Shown here: piece after piece, positions 34,670-43,398 of the stretch
How the letters are laid out: the number at the start of each line of letters is the position of its first letter
How positions within the stretch are numbered: the stretch's first letter is position 1
Assembly: GCA_024742495.1 (NCBI GenBank)
Contig: JANSYJ010000003.1
Location: 124,001-188,000, forward strand
Length of the DNA: 64,000 bases
From: Bacteroidota bacterium
Lineage (GTDB): Bacteria; Bacteroidota; Bacteroidia; Flavobacteriales; Schleiferiaceae
Direction of reading: 5' to 3'
The notes under the pieces: generated by a model
The model's database searches: none
Seen by the model: only the letters and a program-made list of their open reading frames with translations
What the model was told of the DNA's origin: nothing
Translations under genes and position numbers: made by a program

Positions 34670-35166
34670 GCAGGCCATCGGGGCCATTCGGCTACCTCAA
34701 GATCCGCAATTTTGCCATCTTTCAAGTTAAACTGAAGAAGGGTTCTCTTTTGGTGAAATCCTTGAAGGCCAATAGCACCCGGGTTCATATGCAGATGCCC
34801 GGAGATTGGATCTCGCATTACTTTTAAAATGTGGCTATGACCACAGATAAAAACATCGGGCTTTTCTTGGCGGATAAGTTCTTGACTGCGCCGATTGTAT
34901 TTGCGGGGGTACCCTGCAATATGGGTAATTATAACCTTTAATCCATTAAGCTCAAAGATGTTATTTAGCGGGTAGGTGCTCCTAATATCGCTTCCATCAA
35001 TATTTCCATATACAGCACGTAAAGGCGCAATCTCGGCTAATCGATCTGAAATGGTGGGATCACCAATATCCCCAGCATGCCAAATTTCATCGCTAGTTTC
35101 AAGATGCTTCATGATCTTATCATCAATATGTGAATGGCTATCGCTTAATAAGCTAATACGTAACAT
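34666..35166 (-). CDS. YfcE-type metallophosphoesterase
   Basis: A 166-residue calcineurin-like phosphoesterase. All metal motifs are present: SDSHSHID, WHAGDIGD, VYGNIDG, ITHIAGYP and CGHSHI. Small members of this type hydrolyse artificial phosphodiesters, and some act on cyclic nucleotides; the true substrate is unknown. The start lies 43 nt from the truA start on the opposite strand, so control regions are shared. It converges with the DUF4293 gene. Confidence 0.92.
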   Translation of the reverse strand: MLRISLLSDSHSHIDDKIMKHLETSDEIWHAGDIGDPTISDRLAEIAPLRAVYGNIDGSDIRSTYPLNNIFELNGLKVIITHIAGYPRKYNRRSQELIRQEKPDVFICGHSHILKVMRDPISGHLHMNPGAIGLQGFHQKRTLLQFNLKDGKIADLEVAEWPRWPA

Positions 35167-35184
35167 GAACTAGGGCTCTATTTA

Positions 35185-35192
35185 TACCTTTG
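35185..35192 (+). promoter_or_regulatory. TAnnTTTG -7 box for truA
   Basis: TACCTTTG, 17 nt before the TTG start of truA and inside the 43-nt divergent spacer. Confidence 0.6.
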
Positions 35193-35209
35193 CCACAAAG
35201 AAACATCCT

Positions 35210-35965
35210 TTGCGTTACTTTTTAAAATTAGCCTATCGGGGCAGCCCATTTCATGGATGGCAATATCAACCAAATGCTATTTCTGTTCAGGAGGTATTAA
35301 ATACTAAACTGAGTCAAATCTTGGGCTTAGCAATTAATGTTGTTGGCGCGGGAAGAACGGACACGGGTGTACACGCTCGGGAGATGTTTGCTCATTTTGA
35401 TCTTGAGAAGCCAATAGCGAACGGCAATGGTTTTTTAGATTCATTAAATAAAATGCTGGCTCCAGACATTGTAGTGGAAGCCTTGTATAAGGTTAAACCG
35501 GAAGCTCATGCCCGCTTTGATGCCACTGAGCGATCCTATGAATATCATATTCAGCGTAAGCGCAGTCCTTTTCATCAAGATTTAGCTACCGGCATTTATT
35601 ATCCGCTTAACTTGGAGAAGATGAAAGAGGCAACGCAACTTTTAATTTTTAAAGGCGACTTTAGCTCTTTTTCCAAATCGAAAACTCAAACCAAGACCAA
35701 TATTTGCGAGCTTCGCGAAGCTTATTGGGAAATACAAGAAAACCATTGGATTTTCCATATTAGTGCCGATCGATTTTTAAGAAATATGGTACGGGCGATT
35801 GTAGGCAGCTTATTGGAAGTAGGGCGAGAGCGAATGAGCATAGAGGATTTTGGGAAGATGATTGCTGGCAAAGATCGCAGAGAAGCCGGTGAGTCCGTAC
35901 CGCCACAAGGGCTTTATTTAACAAAGGTGAAATACCCTGAAACAATATTTTTAAATGGCGAATAG
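35210..35965 (+). CDS. truA: tRNA pseudouridine synthase A
   Basis: Forms pseudouridine at positions 38-40 of the tRNA anticodon arm. The 251-residue protein has the catalytic aspartate 51 in GAGRTDTGVHA, the family N-terminus LKLAYRGSPFHGWQYQP and the RFLRNMVRAIVGSLLEVG C-terminal motif. No ATG precedes the conserved N-terminus; the start is a TTG at 35210, supported by the family start pattern and promoter spacing. Its end overlaps the MsbA-like exporter by 11 nt. Confidence 0.93.
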   Translation: MRYFLKLAYRGSPFHGWQYQPNAISVQEVLNTKLSQILGLAINVVGAGRTDTGVHAREMFAHFDLEKPIANGNGFLDSLNKMLAPDIVVEALYKVKPEAHARFDATERSYEYHIQRKRSPFHQDLATGIYYPLNLEKMKEATQLLIFKGDFSSFSKSKTQTKTNICELREAYWEIQENHWIFHISADRFLRNMVRAIVGSLLEVGRERMSIEDFGKMIAGKDRREAGESVPPQGLYLTKVKYPETIFLNGE

Positions 35966-37790
35966 CGTTAGCGGAAAAGCATTTGATCTTAAGCTGTTAG
36001 GAAAGATTTTGAGGTATATCAAGCCTTATCGATTTCTTTTCTACGGTTCCTTCTTCTTAACTATTCTACTCAGTGTTCTTTCTACCGCTCGACCTTTATT
36101 AATTCAATATTTAATTGACAATTTTATTGTTAATGGGAATTTAGAAGGTCTTACGAATTACACCTTGCTTTTAACGGGATTGCTCGTTATTGAAGCCTTG
36201 GTTCAGTTTTTATTCATTTATGGAGCCAACTTTTTAGGTCAAAGCATCATTCGCGATTTAAGGGTTCAACTTTATGAGCATATTCTTTCTTTTAAATTAA
36301 AATACTTCGATCAAACACCTATTGGAACCCTGGTTACCAGGGCGGTATCGGATATTGAAACTATAGCAGATATTTTCGCCCAAGGGATTTTAGTGATTTT
36401 TGGAGACCTGCTGAAAATCACAGTCATGGTGTCGGCCATGTTTTATTTCTTCGATTATCGCATGGTTTTAATTGCCCTATCTGTTGTGCCAGTGCTATAC
36501 TATGCCACGAGGATGTTTCAGTTAAAAATAAAGTCGGCATTTCAGGAAGTCCGCACCCAGGTTTCGGAGTTAAACGCCTTTGTGCAGGAGCATATAAGCG
36601 GTATGAACGTGCTGCAAATTTTTAATCGCGAAAAGGAAGCGATGGAGGATTTTAAAGCGATTAATGCCAAACACCGTGATGCTAATATCCGCTCCATTTG
36701 GTATTTCTCCATTTTTCTGCCGGTTATTGAAATTATGAGCGCCATTAGTATTGGCCTAGTAGTTTGGTATGGAGGCTTTCAAGCGGCTGGCCTCAATGAG
36801 AAACTGAGTTTACAGTTATGGCTGCTTGATACCATGTCTTGGTCTACCGACGGTTTAATCCGCGAGATTACCCTTGGAGAGATTACCGCAATCATTATTT
36901 TCATTAACATGCTATTTCGTCCACTGCGCCAACTGGCCGATCGCTTTAACACCCTGCAAATGGGAATGGTAAGTAGCGAAAGGGTATTTAAAATATTGGA
37001 TACCAAGGATCGAATTGAAGACAAGGGCGAACAGGAGCTGCAAGATGTTAAAGGGGAAATAGAATTTAAGGATGTGAGCTTCGGCTATAAGGAAGGGGAG
37101 CCCATCATTAAAAACCTAAGTTTTAAAGCGGAGCCTGGAAAAATGCTGGCTATAGTTGGTGCTACGGGTGCAGGGAAATCGACCTTAATTAACCTCTTGG
37201 GACGATTTTATGAAATTTGGTCGGGACAGATTTTATTAGATGGGGTTGATATTAGAACGGTTAAGCTGAGTAATTTAAGGACGCATTTAGCAGTAGTTTT
37301 ACAAGATGTATTTCTATTTAGTGATAGCATACGAAATAATATAACCTTAAATAAGGATGTATCCCATGAAGAGGTGGCCGAGGCGGCAGCCTTTATCGGG
37401 GTAAATGATTTTATCGAAACCCTGCCGGATCAATACGATTATAATGTTCAAGAGCGAGGTAATATGCTTTCCGTTGGACAAAGACAGCTACTTTCATTTT
37501 TAAGAGCTTATGTATCCGACCCATCCGTTTTAATTTTGGATGAAGCTACTAGTTCCATAGATACCCAAAGCGAATTATTGATTCAAAAGGCGATTGAGAA
37601 AATAACTAAAGGCCGCACTTCTGTGGTAATTGCGCATCGCTTGGCTACGATAAAAGCGGCGGATAAGATTTTGGTTATGGATAAAGGAAGGGTAGTAGAA
37701 GAGGGGAATCATGAGGAATTACTTGCCAAAGACGGTTACTATACCCGCTTGTATCAAATGCAATTTAAATCGGAAGAAAGGGATTCCTAA
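35955..37790 (+). CDS. MsbA-like ABC exporter (fused permease and ATPase)
   Basis: A 611-residue half-transporter. Six membrane helices occupy about residues 20-340. The ATPase follows, with Walker A GATGAGKST (about 401-409), signature LSVGQ (about 505), Walker B VLILDEAT and the H-loop AHRLATIK. The transmembrane part contains the YFDQTPIGTLVTRAVSDIE coupling helix typical of lipid or drug exporters. It probably works as a homodimer, and lipid A flipping or drug export are possible roles; the sequence does not decide between them. It overlaps truA and is followed 2 nt later by a small membrane-protein gene. Confidence 0.92.
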   Translation: MANSVSGKAFDLKLLGKILRYIKPYRFLFYGSFFLTILLSVLSTARPLLIQYLIDNFIVNGNLEGLTNYTLLLTGLLVIEALVQFLFIYGANFLGQSIIRDLRVQLYEHILSFKLKYFDQTPIGTLVTRAVSDIETIADIFAQGILVIFGDLLKITVMVSAMFYFFDYRMVLIALSVVPVLYYATRMFQLKIKSAFQEVRTQVSELNAFVQEHISGMNVLQIFNREKEAMEDFKAINAKHRDANIRSIWYFSIFLPVIEIMSAISIGLVVWYGGFQAAGLNEKLSLQLWLLDTMSWSTDGLIREITLGEITAIIIFINMLFRPLRQLADRFNTLQMGMVSSERVFKILDTKDRIEDKGEQELQDVKGEIEFKDVSFGYKEGEPIIKNLSFKAEPGKMLAIVGATGAGKSTLINLLGRFYEIWSGQILLDGVDIRTVKLSNLRTHLAVVLQDVFLFSDSIRNNITLNKDVSHEEVAEAAAFIGVNDFIETLPDQYDYNVQERGNMLSVGQRQLLSFLRAYVSDPSVLILDEATSSIDTQSELLIQKAIEKITKGRTSVVIAHRLATIKAADKILVMDKGRVVEEGNHEELLAKDGYYTRLYQMQFKSEERDS

Positions 37791-37792
37791 GA

Positions 37793-38152
37793 ATGAAGCA
37801 AGAAGAAAATACAAAGATTAATTCGAGCTTAAATACGGCCTTTTGGTTTCACCTGCTTATTACCCTACTTGCCTGGATTGGTCCTTTTTTATTCAGCTGG
37901 TATCTCATGATTACCGCATACGGCATAGTAATGTTGCAGTTTCAAATTTTTGGCCGTTGCCTTTTAAACAAAAGTCATGATCTTAAGGATCAAGATGATG
38001 CAACATTCTATTCGGTGGTTTTTGATTTGATTGGTATTCCTTATGATGCCGCTCGTTTAAAGTACTGGGTTCGGAATTGGTTTTATCCCTTACTCGCCTT
38101 ATTTACGATACTGCTGCAGTTGGTACTAAATATTGAGCCTTTGCTATTTTAA
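37793..38152 (+). CDS. small membrane protein of unknown function, 119 aa
   Basis: No family recognised. It has about three hydrophobic segments (residues 17-38, 40-55, 95-116) with a charged loop (KSHDLKDQDDATF) between the second and third. Several aromatic and lysine-arginine residues flank the last helix (RLKYWVRNWFYPL). It starts 2 nt after the ABC exporter and ends overlapping the convergent YeiH-type gene by 4 nt, so it is probably co-expressed with the exporter, perhaps as an accessory protein. Confidence 0.75.
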   Translation: MKQEENTKINSSLNTAFWFHLLITLLAWIGPFLFSWYLMITAYGIVMLQFQIFGRCLLNKSHDLKDQDDATFYSVVFDLIGIPYDAARLKYWVRNWFYPLLALFTILLQLVLNIEPLLF

Positions 38153-39069
38153 AAGTAAAGGATAGCCAGTAAGCTGCTAATTGCGATAAACACCCACAAG
38201 GAAATTCCTAATACCAGCGATTGCCAACCCGCTTCTTTAATTTTTGAAATGGATAGTCCAGCACCAACCAAAAACAGAGTTGCCGTTAATACTCTTTTGG
38301 CTAGGTAGCTCATGCCAGTTGAAAACTCACTAGGTAGGGCTAAGAATGTGTTAAGTAGCATGGCGGCAATAAAAAGAAAGATGAAGTAAGGCCATTTTAT
38401 TTTACTACCCTTTCCAAAAAATAGTGCGGTAACCAAGGAAAGTGGAATAATCCATAGGGCTCTAGCTAATTTTACGGTGGTAGCGATTTCTAAGGCCTCA
38501 GAGCCATAGGCACTAGCCGCTCCCACAACCGAACTTGTATCGTGAATGGCCACTGCTGCCCAGGTTCCAAATTCTACTTGGCTTAATTCTAAAAAATGGC
38601 CAATACTAGGGAAGATGAGAAGTGCTATTGAATTAAGTAAGAAAACGGTCCCCAAAGCCATACTAATATCCTTTTCACTCGCCTTAATAATTGGGGAAAT
38701 TGCCGCAATAGCACTACCGCCACAAATTGCCGTACCGCTCGAAAGCAGATAACTGCTTTTTGGATTTAGTTTAAGAAGGCGCCCTAAAAGCCAACCCAAT
38801 AACAAGGTAAATACGATGCCAAATACCGTTAGCAGAAAACCTTCTTTACTGCTATTAAGGGCAGCTTCAGCATTTATGCCAAAGCCTAAACCAACCACCG
38901 CGGTTTTTAAAGACCAATTAATAGCACTTTTATTATGGCTTGGAAAGGGATGCTTTAGAAACAATTGGAAGCCAAAACCTAATAACATGGCAAGGGGAGG
39001 GTTAATCCATGGACTTAAACTGGCGATCAATAAACCAAAGAAAAGTATGCGGCTAATGTTTCCTTTCAA
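38149..39069 (-). CDS. YeiH-family putative sulfate exporter (UPF0324)
   Basis: A 306-residue membrane protein with nine to ten hydrophobic segments. Family markers are the NPKSSYLLSSGTAICGGSAIAAISPIIKA block (about 97-125) and AVAIHDTSSVVGAASAYG (about 170-187). The family has been proposed as a sulfate or sulfonate exporter, but the substrate is not proven. Its own promoter box is at 39084-39091. It converges with the small membrane protein gene. Confidence 0.88.
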   Translation of the reverse strand: MKGNISRILFFGLLIASLSPWINPPLAMLLGFGFQLFLKHPFPSHNKSAINWSLKTAVVGLGFGINAEAALNSSKEGFLLTVFGIVFTLLLGWLLGRLLKLNPKSSYLLSSGTAICGGSAIAAISPIIKASEKDISMALGTVFLLNSIALLIFPSIGHFLELSQVEFGTWAAVAIHDTSSVVGAASAYGSEALEIATTVKLARALWIIPLSLVTALFFGKGSKIKWPYFIFLFIAAMLLNTFLALPSEFSTGMSYLAKRVLTATLFLVGAGLSISKIKEAGWQSLVLGISLWVFIAISSLLAILYF

Positions 39070-39083
39070 AACTAAGATTTAGG

Positions 39084-39091
39084 CAAAGGTA
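39084..39091 (-). promoter_or_regulatory. TAnnTTTG -7 box for the YeiH-type gene
   Basis: TACCTTTG on the minus strand, 15 nt before the ATG at 39069. Confidence 0.6.
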
Positions 39092-39128
39092 GTGGATGTA
39101 GGCCGCTTATTAGAGTGACCTTAATCGC

Positions 39129-39788
39129 TTAATTAAAATTGCGACATAAAGCAAAGCCAACTTTGTAAAGGATGTCGATACGACCATTTGCGTAAGCATA
39201 TATGCCATCTAGATCATCTGTGAAGTTTGTATGTAGGCTAGTATAAAGCTCCACGCTCCAATTTGAGCTACTCGTAAAGCTCATACCGATTTGCCATTCT
39301 ACAAAAGCTAATTTATGCATTCTATCTAGGGAATAAAGGTGTTTGGGCAGTTCGGACTCCGGTTCAATTCTTACCGAAAGGAGATCAATGCCACTGCTTA
39401 TTCCGATAAAAGGTTGAAAAACACGATGGCGATTATTTAGCTGCGGATAGCTTTTTACACCAATGCTAAGACTGCTAATAGCGCAGTTAGCTCGATAGAG
39501 GTAAAAGGATTTATCTTGAATTTCCGAACGGTCGAGATTAGCCTGAAAATAGCTTAATCCCATTATTAGAAAACTCTTTCGAGGAATTAGGCCATAGGCG
39601 TAATGAAATTCAGAAGCAAAGCCAATGTCATCGCTAATAAGCCCAGTTCCAATGGTTTCGCCATGAATGAATCCAATACCCAGTCCTGTAATAAATTTGT
39701 GTTTTTGGCCCTGAACTTCAAAGCCTTGCAAATACAGTAAAAGTGAAATTAATGATAGCCAATGCCCTTGCTTACAAGCCTTTTTCAT
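39129..39788 (-). CDS. outer-membrane beta-barrel protein, paralogue 1
   Basis: A 219-residue protein with a signal peptide and a mature part made of repeated amphipathic beta-strands, ending in YKVGFALCRNFN, a barrel-type terminal strand. The early motif GETIGTGLISDDIGF is shared with the other two barrel genes nearby. The start was placed at 39788 because a TAGCTTTG promoter box ends six nt upstream and a TTG nine nt upstream lies in it. Function unknown; eight-strand barrels in this phylum may be adhesins, assembly factors or porin-like proteins. Confidence 0.75.
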   Translation of the reverse strand: MKKACKQGHWLSLISLLLYLQGFEVQGQKHKFITGLGIGFIHGETIGTGLISDDIGFASEFHYAYGLIPRKSFLIMGLSYFQANLDRSEIQDKSFYLYRANCAISSLSIGVKSYPQLNNRHRVFQPFIGISSGIDLLSVRIEPESELPKHLYSLDRMHKLAFVEWQIGMSFTSSSNWSVELYTSLHTNFTDDLDGIYAYANGRIDILYKVGFALCRNFN

Positions 39789-39794
39789 AGGGCT

Positions 39795-39802
39795 CAAAGC
39801 TA
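39795..39802 (-). promoter_or_regulatory. TAnnTTTG -7 box abutting barrel paralogue 1
   Basis: TAGCTTTG on the minus strand, six nt before the ATG at 39788. Transcription would start at or very near the start codon. Confidence 0.55.
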
Positions 39803-39957
39803 TTTTGTGCTAGTTTAATTATTTGTAAAACAATTAAGCAAGATTTGCAGTAATGGGCTAAAACTTTGTAGTAGATAATTGACAATTAGCAAGGACAGCA
39901 ACTATCTGAAGCCGCTTAATACTCACAAAGAGCAATCAATAATATCTCGGTTTTGCC

Positions 39958-40599
39958 TTAAAGTCTTTTAGAAACTCCAATTCGAACAATCCCCATAATA
40001 TCTGGAGAAGCGGAATTTCCGATTAAACCATCCACATCATCAGAGAAAGTGCTGCGGAAACCTAAGGTTATATTAAAAGACCAAAATGGATTGATACGCA
40101 CTTTTGCCCCACCTCCCAATTCGGCAATAGGAAGAATTAGGGCTCCTTCCACATTAGGGAAATTGAAATTAGGGCTCATTTCAAGCGTATTTATTTGATA
40201 AGCTAGCCCTGCCAAAACAAATATATACGGTCTTAAGGGACGATAAAGATTAGCCATCTTATGATGGTTGCCCAAATAAATATTCAGGCCACCTGTTGCG
40301 GAGGTATGGTGAAAGGTTCCGCGCATAACTGAAATGTTCGTAGGATCAACATCATTGATGTAATCCGCTTTTAGCCAAACATAATCGAATTTAATTCCAA
40401 ATTCATAACGAGGGTTGCCAAAGGGGAAATCGTAACCAAGGCCAAGGCCAAGGCCAATATCGTCGGATAGGATACCTCCACCGGAAGCCTCACCTTGAAC
40501 CACCATGGCATTGAGATTATAATTGACTGTGTTTTGCCCGTTGGATGTCAAAAACACGAACATAAATAAGATGAGGATACCTCCTTTTTTGATGTGCAT
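39958..40599 (-). CDS. outer-membrane beta-barrel protein, paralogue 2
   Basis: A 213-residue protein with a signal peptide (ending TSNGQ) and a beta-barrel pattern. The early motif GEASGGGILSDDIGL corresponds to that of paralogue 1. Strand-like segments alternate hydrophobic and polar residues and end in GIVRIGVSKRL. The start at 40599 was chosen because an upstream ATG at 40629 would overlap the TAGCTTTG promoter box (40627-40634). The two paralogues lie 160-170 nt apart on the same strand, each with its own box, so they look independently transcribed. Confidence 0.75.
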   Translation of the reverse strand: MHIKKGGILILFMFVFLTSNGQNTVNYNLNAMVVQGEASGGGILSDDIGLGLGLGYDFPFGNPRYEFGIKFDYVWLKADYINDVDPTNISVMRGTFHHTSATGGLNIYLGNHHKMANLYRPLRPYIFVLAGLAYQINTLEMSPNFNFPNVEGALILPIAELGGGAKVRINPFWSFNITLGFRSTFSDDVDGLIGNSASPDIMGIVRIGVSKRL

Positions 40600-40626
40600 A
40601 GTTCCTTTTTTATCCCCTTCCCAAGA

Positions 40627-40634
40627 CAAAGCTA
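40627..40634 (-). promoter_or_regulatory. TAnnTTTG -7 box for barrel paralogue 2
   Basis: TAGCTTTG on the minus strand, 28 nt before the ATG at 40599. Identical to the box of paralogue 1. Confidence 0.55.
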
Positions 40635-40688
40635 AAAGAATCCCTTAATTATTTAGGATTGCCGGACTTAAAAGCTTGCGAATAAGGG

Positions 40689-40714
40689 AAAATCCTCTCT
40701 TTGAGAAGGACTTT
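40689..40714 (-). terminator. probable terminator after the SPFH gene
   Basis: On the minus strand AAAGTCCTTCTC pairs with GAGAGGATTTT around a 3-nt loop with one bulge, about 20 nt past the SPFH stop. The run that follows (CCCTTATTC) is only weakly U-rich. Confidence 0.5.
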
Positions 40715-40733
40715 AACCTGTGTAAGGGAAGGC

Positions 40734-41648
40734 TTAAGCCTTATCCTCAGGTTTTGCATTCATTTCTGACACCTTATTTCCTACCGCGAAGGAGGTAACT
40801 AATTCTGATAACATATTGCTAGCAGCATTCGGACTATTAGGTAAAAGAATGAGATTACTGTTGGTGCCCTCACTTACAGCATGCAGGGTATCATAGTGTT
40901 GAGTAATAACAATGAGTGCCGAGGCTTCTTGGGAATTAATTCCAACCTGATTTAATACCTCAACCGACTCTTCTAGGCCTTTAGCAATTTCTCTTCTTTG
41001 ATCGGCAATACCTTGACCTTGTAAACGCTTGCTTTCCGCCTCAGCGGTTGCCTTAGCTACAATGCGAATTCGTTCGGCCTCACCATCGTATTCCGCCGCT
41101 GTTTTCTGTCTTTCCGCAGCATTAATGCGATTCATGGCATTTTTCACTTCTACATCGGGATCAATGTCGGTTACCAAGGCTTTAATAATTCCATAGCCAT
41201 AGGTGTTCATCGCTTCTTCCAACTCTCGGCGAATAGCAATTGCTATGTCGTCCTTCTTTTCAAAAACATCATCCAGCCTTAATTTTGGAACCTCCGCTCT
41301 AACAGTATCAAATACATAACTCCGTATTTGCTCATGCGGATTATCTAATTTGTAAAAAGCCTCATAAACAGACTCTTGTAAAACAACGAACTGAACAGAA
41401 ACCTTCATCTGAACGAAAACATCATCTTTAGTTTTAGTTTCAACGTTTACGTCTAATTGTTGAATTCTGATACTTATACGTCCCGAAATGCGATCAACAA
41501 AAGGAATGAGAATATGTAGCCCCGGGTTTCTTATCGATAGAAATTTACCAAATCGTTCTACCACTGCAACTTGCTGTTGCTTTACTGTAAACAGTCCAAA
41601 AAGTAGAAATACTAATACTGCTACGGTAATAATTATATACTGAGCCAT
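40734..41648 (-). CDS. SPFH/stomatin-family membrane protein (QmcA-like)
   Basis: A 304-residue protein with one N-terminal membrane helix (about 3-20) and a band-7/SPFH domain (about 22-190) with the stomatin signatures VVERFGKFLSIRNPGLHILIPFVD and RAEVPKLRLDDVFEKKDDI. An Ala/Glu/Lys-rich coiled segment follows (RQKTAAEYDGEAERIRIVAKATAEAESKR), then the VITQHYDTLHA region. Stomatin-like proteins oligomerise in membrane microdomains and often regulate proteases; a partner NfeD-type protease gene is not adjacent. Confidence 0.93.
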   Translation of the reverse strand: MAQYIIITVAVLVFLLFGLFTVKQQQVAVVERFGKFLSIRNPGLHILIPFVDRISGRISIRIQQLDVNVETKTKDDVFVQMKVSVQFVVLQESVYEAFYKLDNPHEQIRSYVFDTVRAEVPKLRLDDVFEKKDDIAIAIRRELEEAMNTYGYGIIKALVTDIDPDVEVKNAMNRINAAERQKTAAEYDGEAERIRIVAKATAEAESKRLQGQGIADQRREIAKGLEESVEVLNQVGINSQEASALIVITQHYDTLHAVSEGTNSNLILLPNSPNAASNMLSELVTSFAVGNKVSEMNAKPEDKA

Positions 41649-41720
41649 CCGCTATAAATTTTCCGTCAATTTAGCAAAATCCAGCGCTGAGTATATCACA
41701 ACCGCTCTTCTTTTTTGGTT

Positions 41721-42377
41721 TTAGCGAAATTTATAAAAGGAGTAAGACATTCCAAGGCTAAGATGGAATATCCAATCATTAATTCCCGAAGAGCCTTTAT
41801 AGCCGTCCCATCCATCATAAAAGCCATATTGAAAACCAGTTTTTACTTCATAGCTCCAAAATTCATTTCGAAAAATGCGATAGCCAACTTCCGTCATACT
41901 ATTAAAGCTAAGCTGAATACCTTTATTGTATAAATCTGGTCTGGCATTGGGCATGGAGGGGTTTTGATAATCAGCATAGGAGAGGGCAGGACCAATATAA
42001 ACTCCGGCAAAAAAGGCATCTTGGTTTTTTTCAGGCACATAATCCATTAGCCATTTATCGAGGTAAAAGCGCAAGCCGAATAATGGACTTAACACAAAGG
42101 TATGGGCCTCGTAGGATAGACCGCCATCAGTAGTAGATTGAATTTTTGGATTGTTAAAATCGAAGTTTAAATGAGCTATCAATTGAAATCGTTCATCAGC
42201 AGGTAGCCAATAGCTGTAATAACCATAAAGGTTTAAACCAGGCTCTTCCAATAAAGCTCCGGTTGCAGTTGTTTCTCCTCTAAAGAAAGAACTTCCGGCC
42301 CCAATGCCAAGGCTATTGTATTGTGCATTGGCAATTAAACTTAAGGATACGAATAAAGCAAGGATGGGAGTTTTCAT
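41721..42377 (-). CDS. outer-membrane beta-barrel protein, paralogue 3
   Basis: A 218-residue protein with a signal peptide ending ANAQ and a beta-barrel pattern ending in LSLGMSYSFYKFR. The terminal aromatic-rich strand is typical of outer-membrane insertion. The motif GETTATGALLEEPGL corresponds to the GET-DDIG motif of the other two, though less exact. It lies 72 nt upstream of the SPFH gene on the same strand. Function unknown. Confidence 0.75.
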   Translation of the reverse strand: MKTPILALFVSLSLIANAQYNSLGIGAGSSFFRGETTATGALLEEPGLNLYGYYSYWLPADERFQLIAHLNFDFNNPKIQSTTDGGLSYEAHTFVLSPLFGLRFYLDKWLMDYVPEKNQDAFFAGVYIGPALSYADYQNPSMPNARPDLYNKGIQLSFNSMTEVGYRIFRNEFWSYEVKTGFQYGFYDGWDGYKGSSGINDWIFHLSLGMSYSFYKFR

Positions 42378-42438
42378 AGTACCTGTTTTATATTTTAGCG
42401 TTTGGGAGTATTCTTTTATTGTAGCGCTCTCTTAATTA

Positions 42439-43362
42439 GTGGATTTGGATAAATACTATCGAATTTTGGGTTTAGGCCCAGAAGCCCAAATAGATGAGGT
42501 TAAGAAGGCCTATCGAAAATTAGCCTTAAAGCATCATCCCGACTTAAAAAGTGGGAGCGAGGAGCAATTCAAAAAAATTGTGGAGGCCTACGAGATGGTA
42601 TGCTCACATTTAAACTCTAAGCAAGAACGCCGGGCTATGAGTTCGGATGAATTAGCCCGATTCTACGAACTTTTGAAAAAGGCAGCTGAAGAAAAGGCGC
42701 GTGAAAAGGCTTTCGAGAATGCGGCCCGTGTTCGTGCAAAAAGAGCAAAAGAACAGGAGAAATCGTATCGAAATGCCATCTATTCATTTCTAGGTATCCT
42801 AATCTTTCTTGGCTTTGCTTACAAAGGTTATTTTTGGTTTATTGATTGGCAAATTTCAAAAGCGCCGGCTGAGCAAATTGCCACTGTTACAGGTGTTGAA
42901 CGCAATCGAGTTGTTTTTGAGTTCCCATCGGGAGACTCCTTGGTTGAATATCGAAATTACGTTAGAGGTTCAGGATTAAGAATGTACTCATCCGCGGGAA
43001 TGCCACTAAAACGCGGTGATGAATTTAGAGTGCTTTTTCGTCAGGATGATCCCGACTATCACAAATTGGATACCTACACTATTTCTAGCGAAACCTTTAA
43101 TCGCTATGTTGATTTGGCAGCCAGCGCTCTGGTCCGTTATCATTTAGATCCTTTAGATCCCGGTACAACTACGATTAAGAAATCCAAAGCGACTTGCTTA
43201 GCATTATTGATTTACGAATCCTATGGCTTGGAGGGATTGGTGAAATGTTATCACTTTGATACCCATCCATTGGAGCGATTTACGGCAAACTCCTTAACCT
43301 GGTCCTTTTTCTGGAAAAGCGATGAGATGTTAAAGATTAGGTCTGCCTGCGGGCTCGACTAG
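42439..43362 (+). CDS. membrane-anchored J-domain protein
   Basis: A 307-residue protein with an N-terminal J domain (about 4-65), including the essential HPD at 33-35, which recruits and stimulates Hsp70. A charged coiled segment (about 70-110) precedes one membrane helix (about 113-131). The C-terminal 170 residues are a beta-rich domain of unknown type; there is no Gly/Phe region or zinc finger, so it is not DnaJ itself. It probably tethers Hsp70 to the membrane. The start is a GTG at 42439. It is 36 nt before hisS, which has its own promoter box. Confidence 0.87.
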   Translation: MDLDKYYRILGLGPEAQIDEVKKAYRKLALKHHPDLKSGSEEQFKKIVEAYEMVCSHLNSKQERRAMSSDELARFYELLKKAAEEKAREKAFENAARVRAKRAKEQEKSYRNAIYSFLGILIFLGFAYKGYFWFIDWQISKAPAEQIATVTGVERNRVVFEFPSGDSLVEYRNYVRGSGLRMYSSAGMPLKRGDEFRVLFRQDDPDYHKLDTYTISSETFNRYVDLAASALVRYHLDPLDPGTTTIKKSKATCLALLIYESYGLEGLVKCYHFDTHPLERFTANSLTWSFFWKSDEMLKIRSACGLD

Positions 43363-43374
43363 TTGGTATATTGC

Positions 43375-43382
43375 TAATTTTG
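43375..43382 (+). promoter_or_regulatory. TAnnTTTG -7 box for hisS
   Basis: TAATTTTG, 16 nt before the hisS ATG. Confidence 0.6.
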
Positions 43383-43398
43383 CGAGCAAATTCCGACT

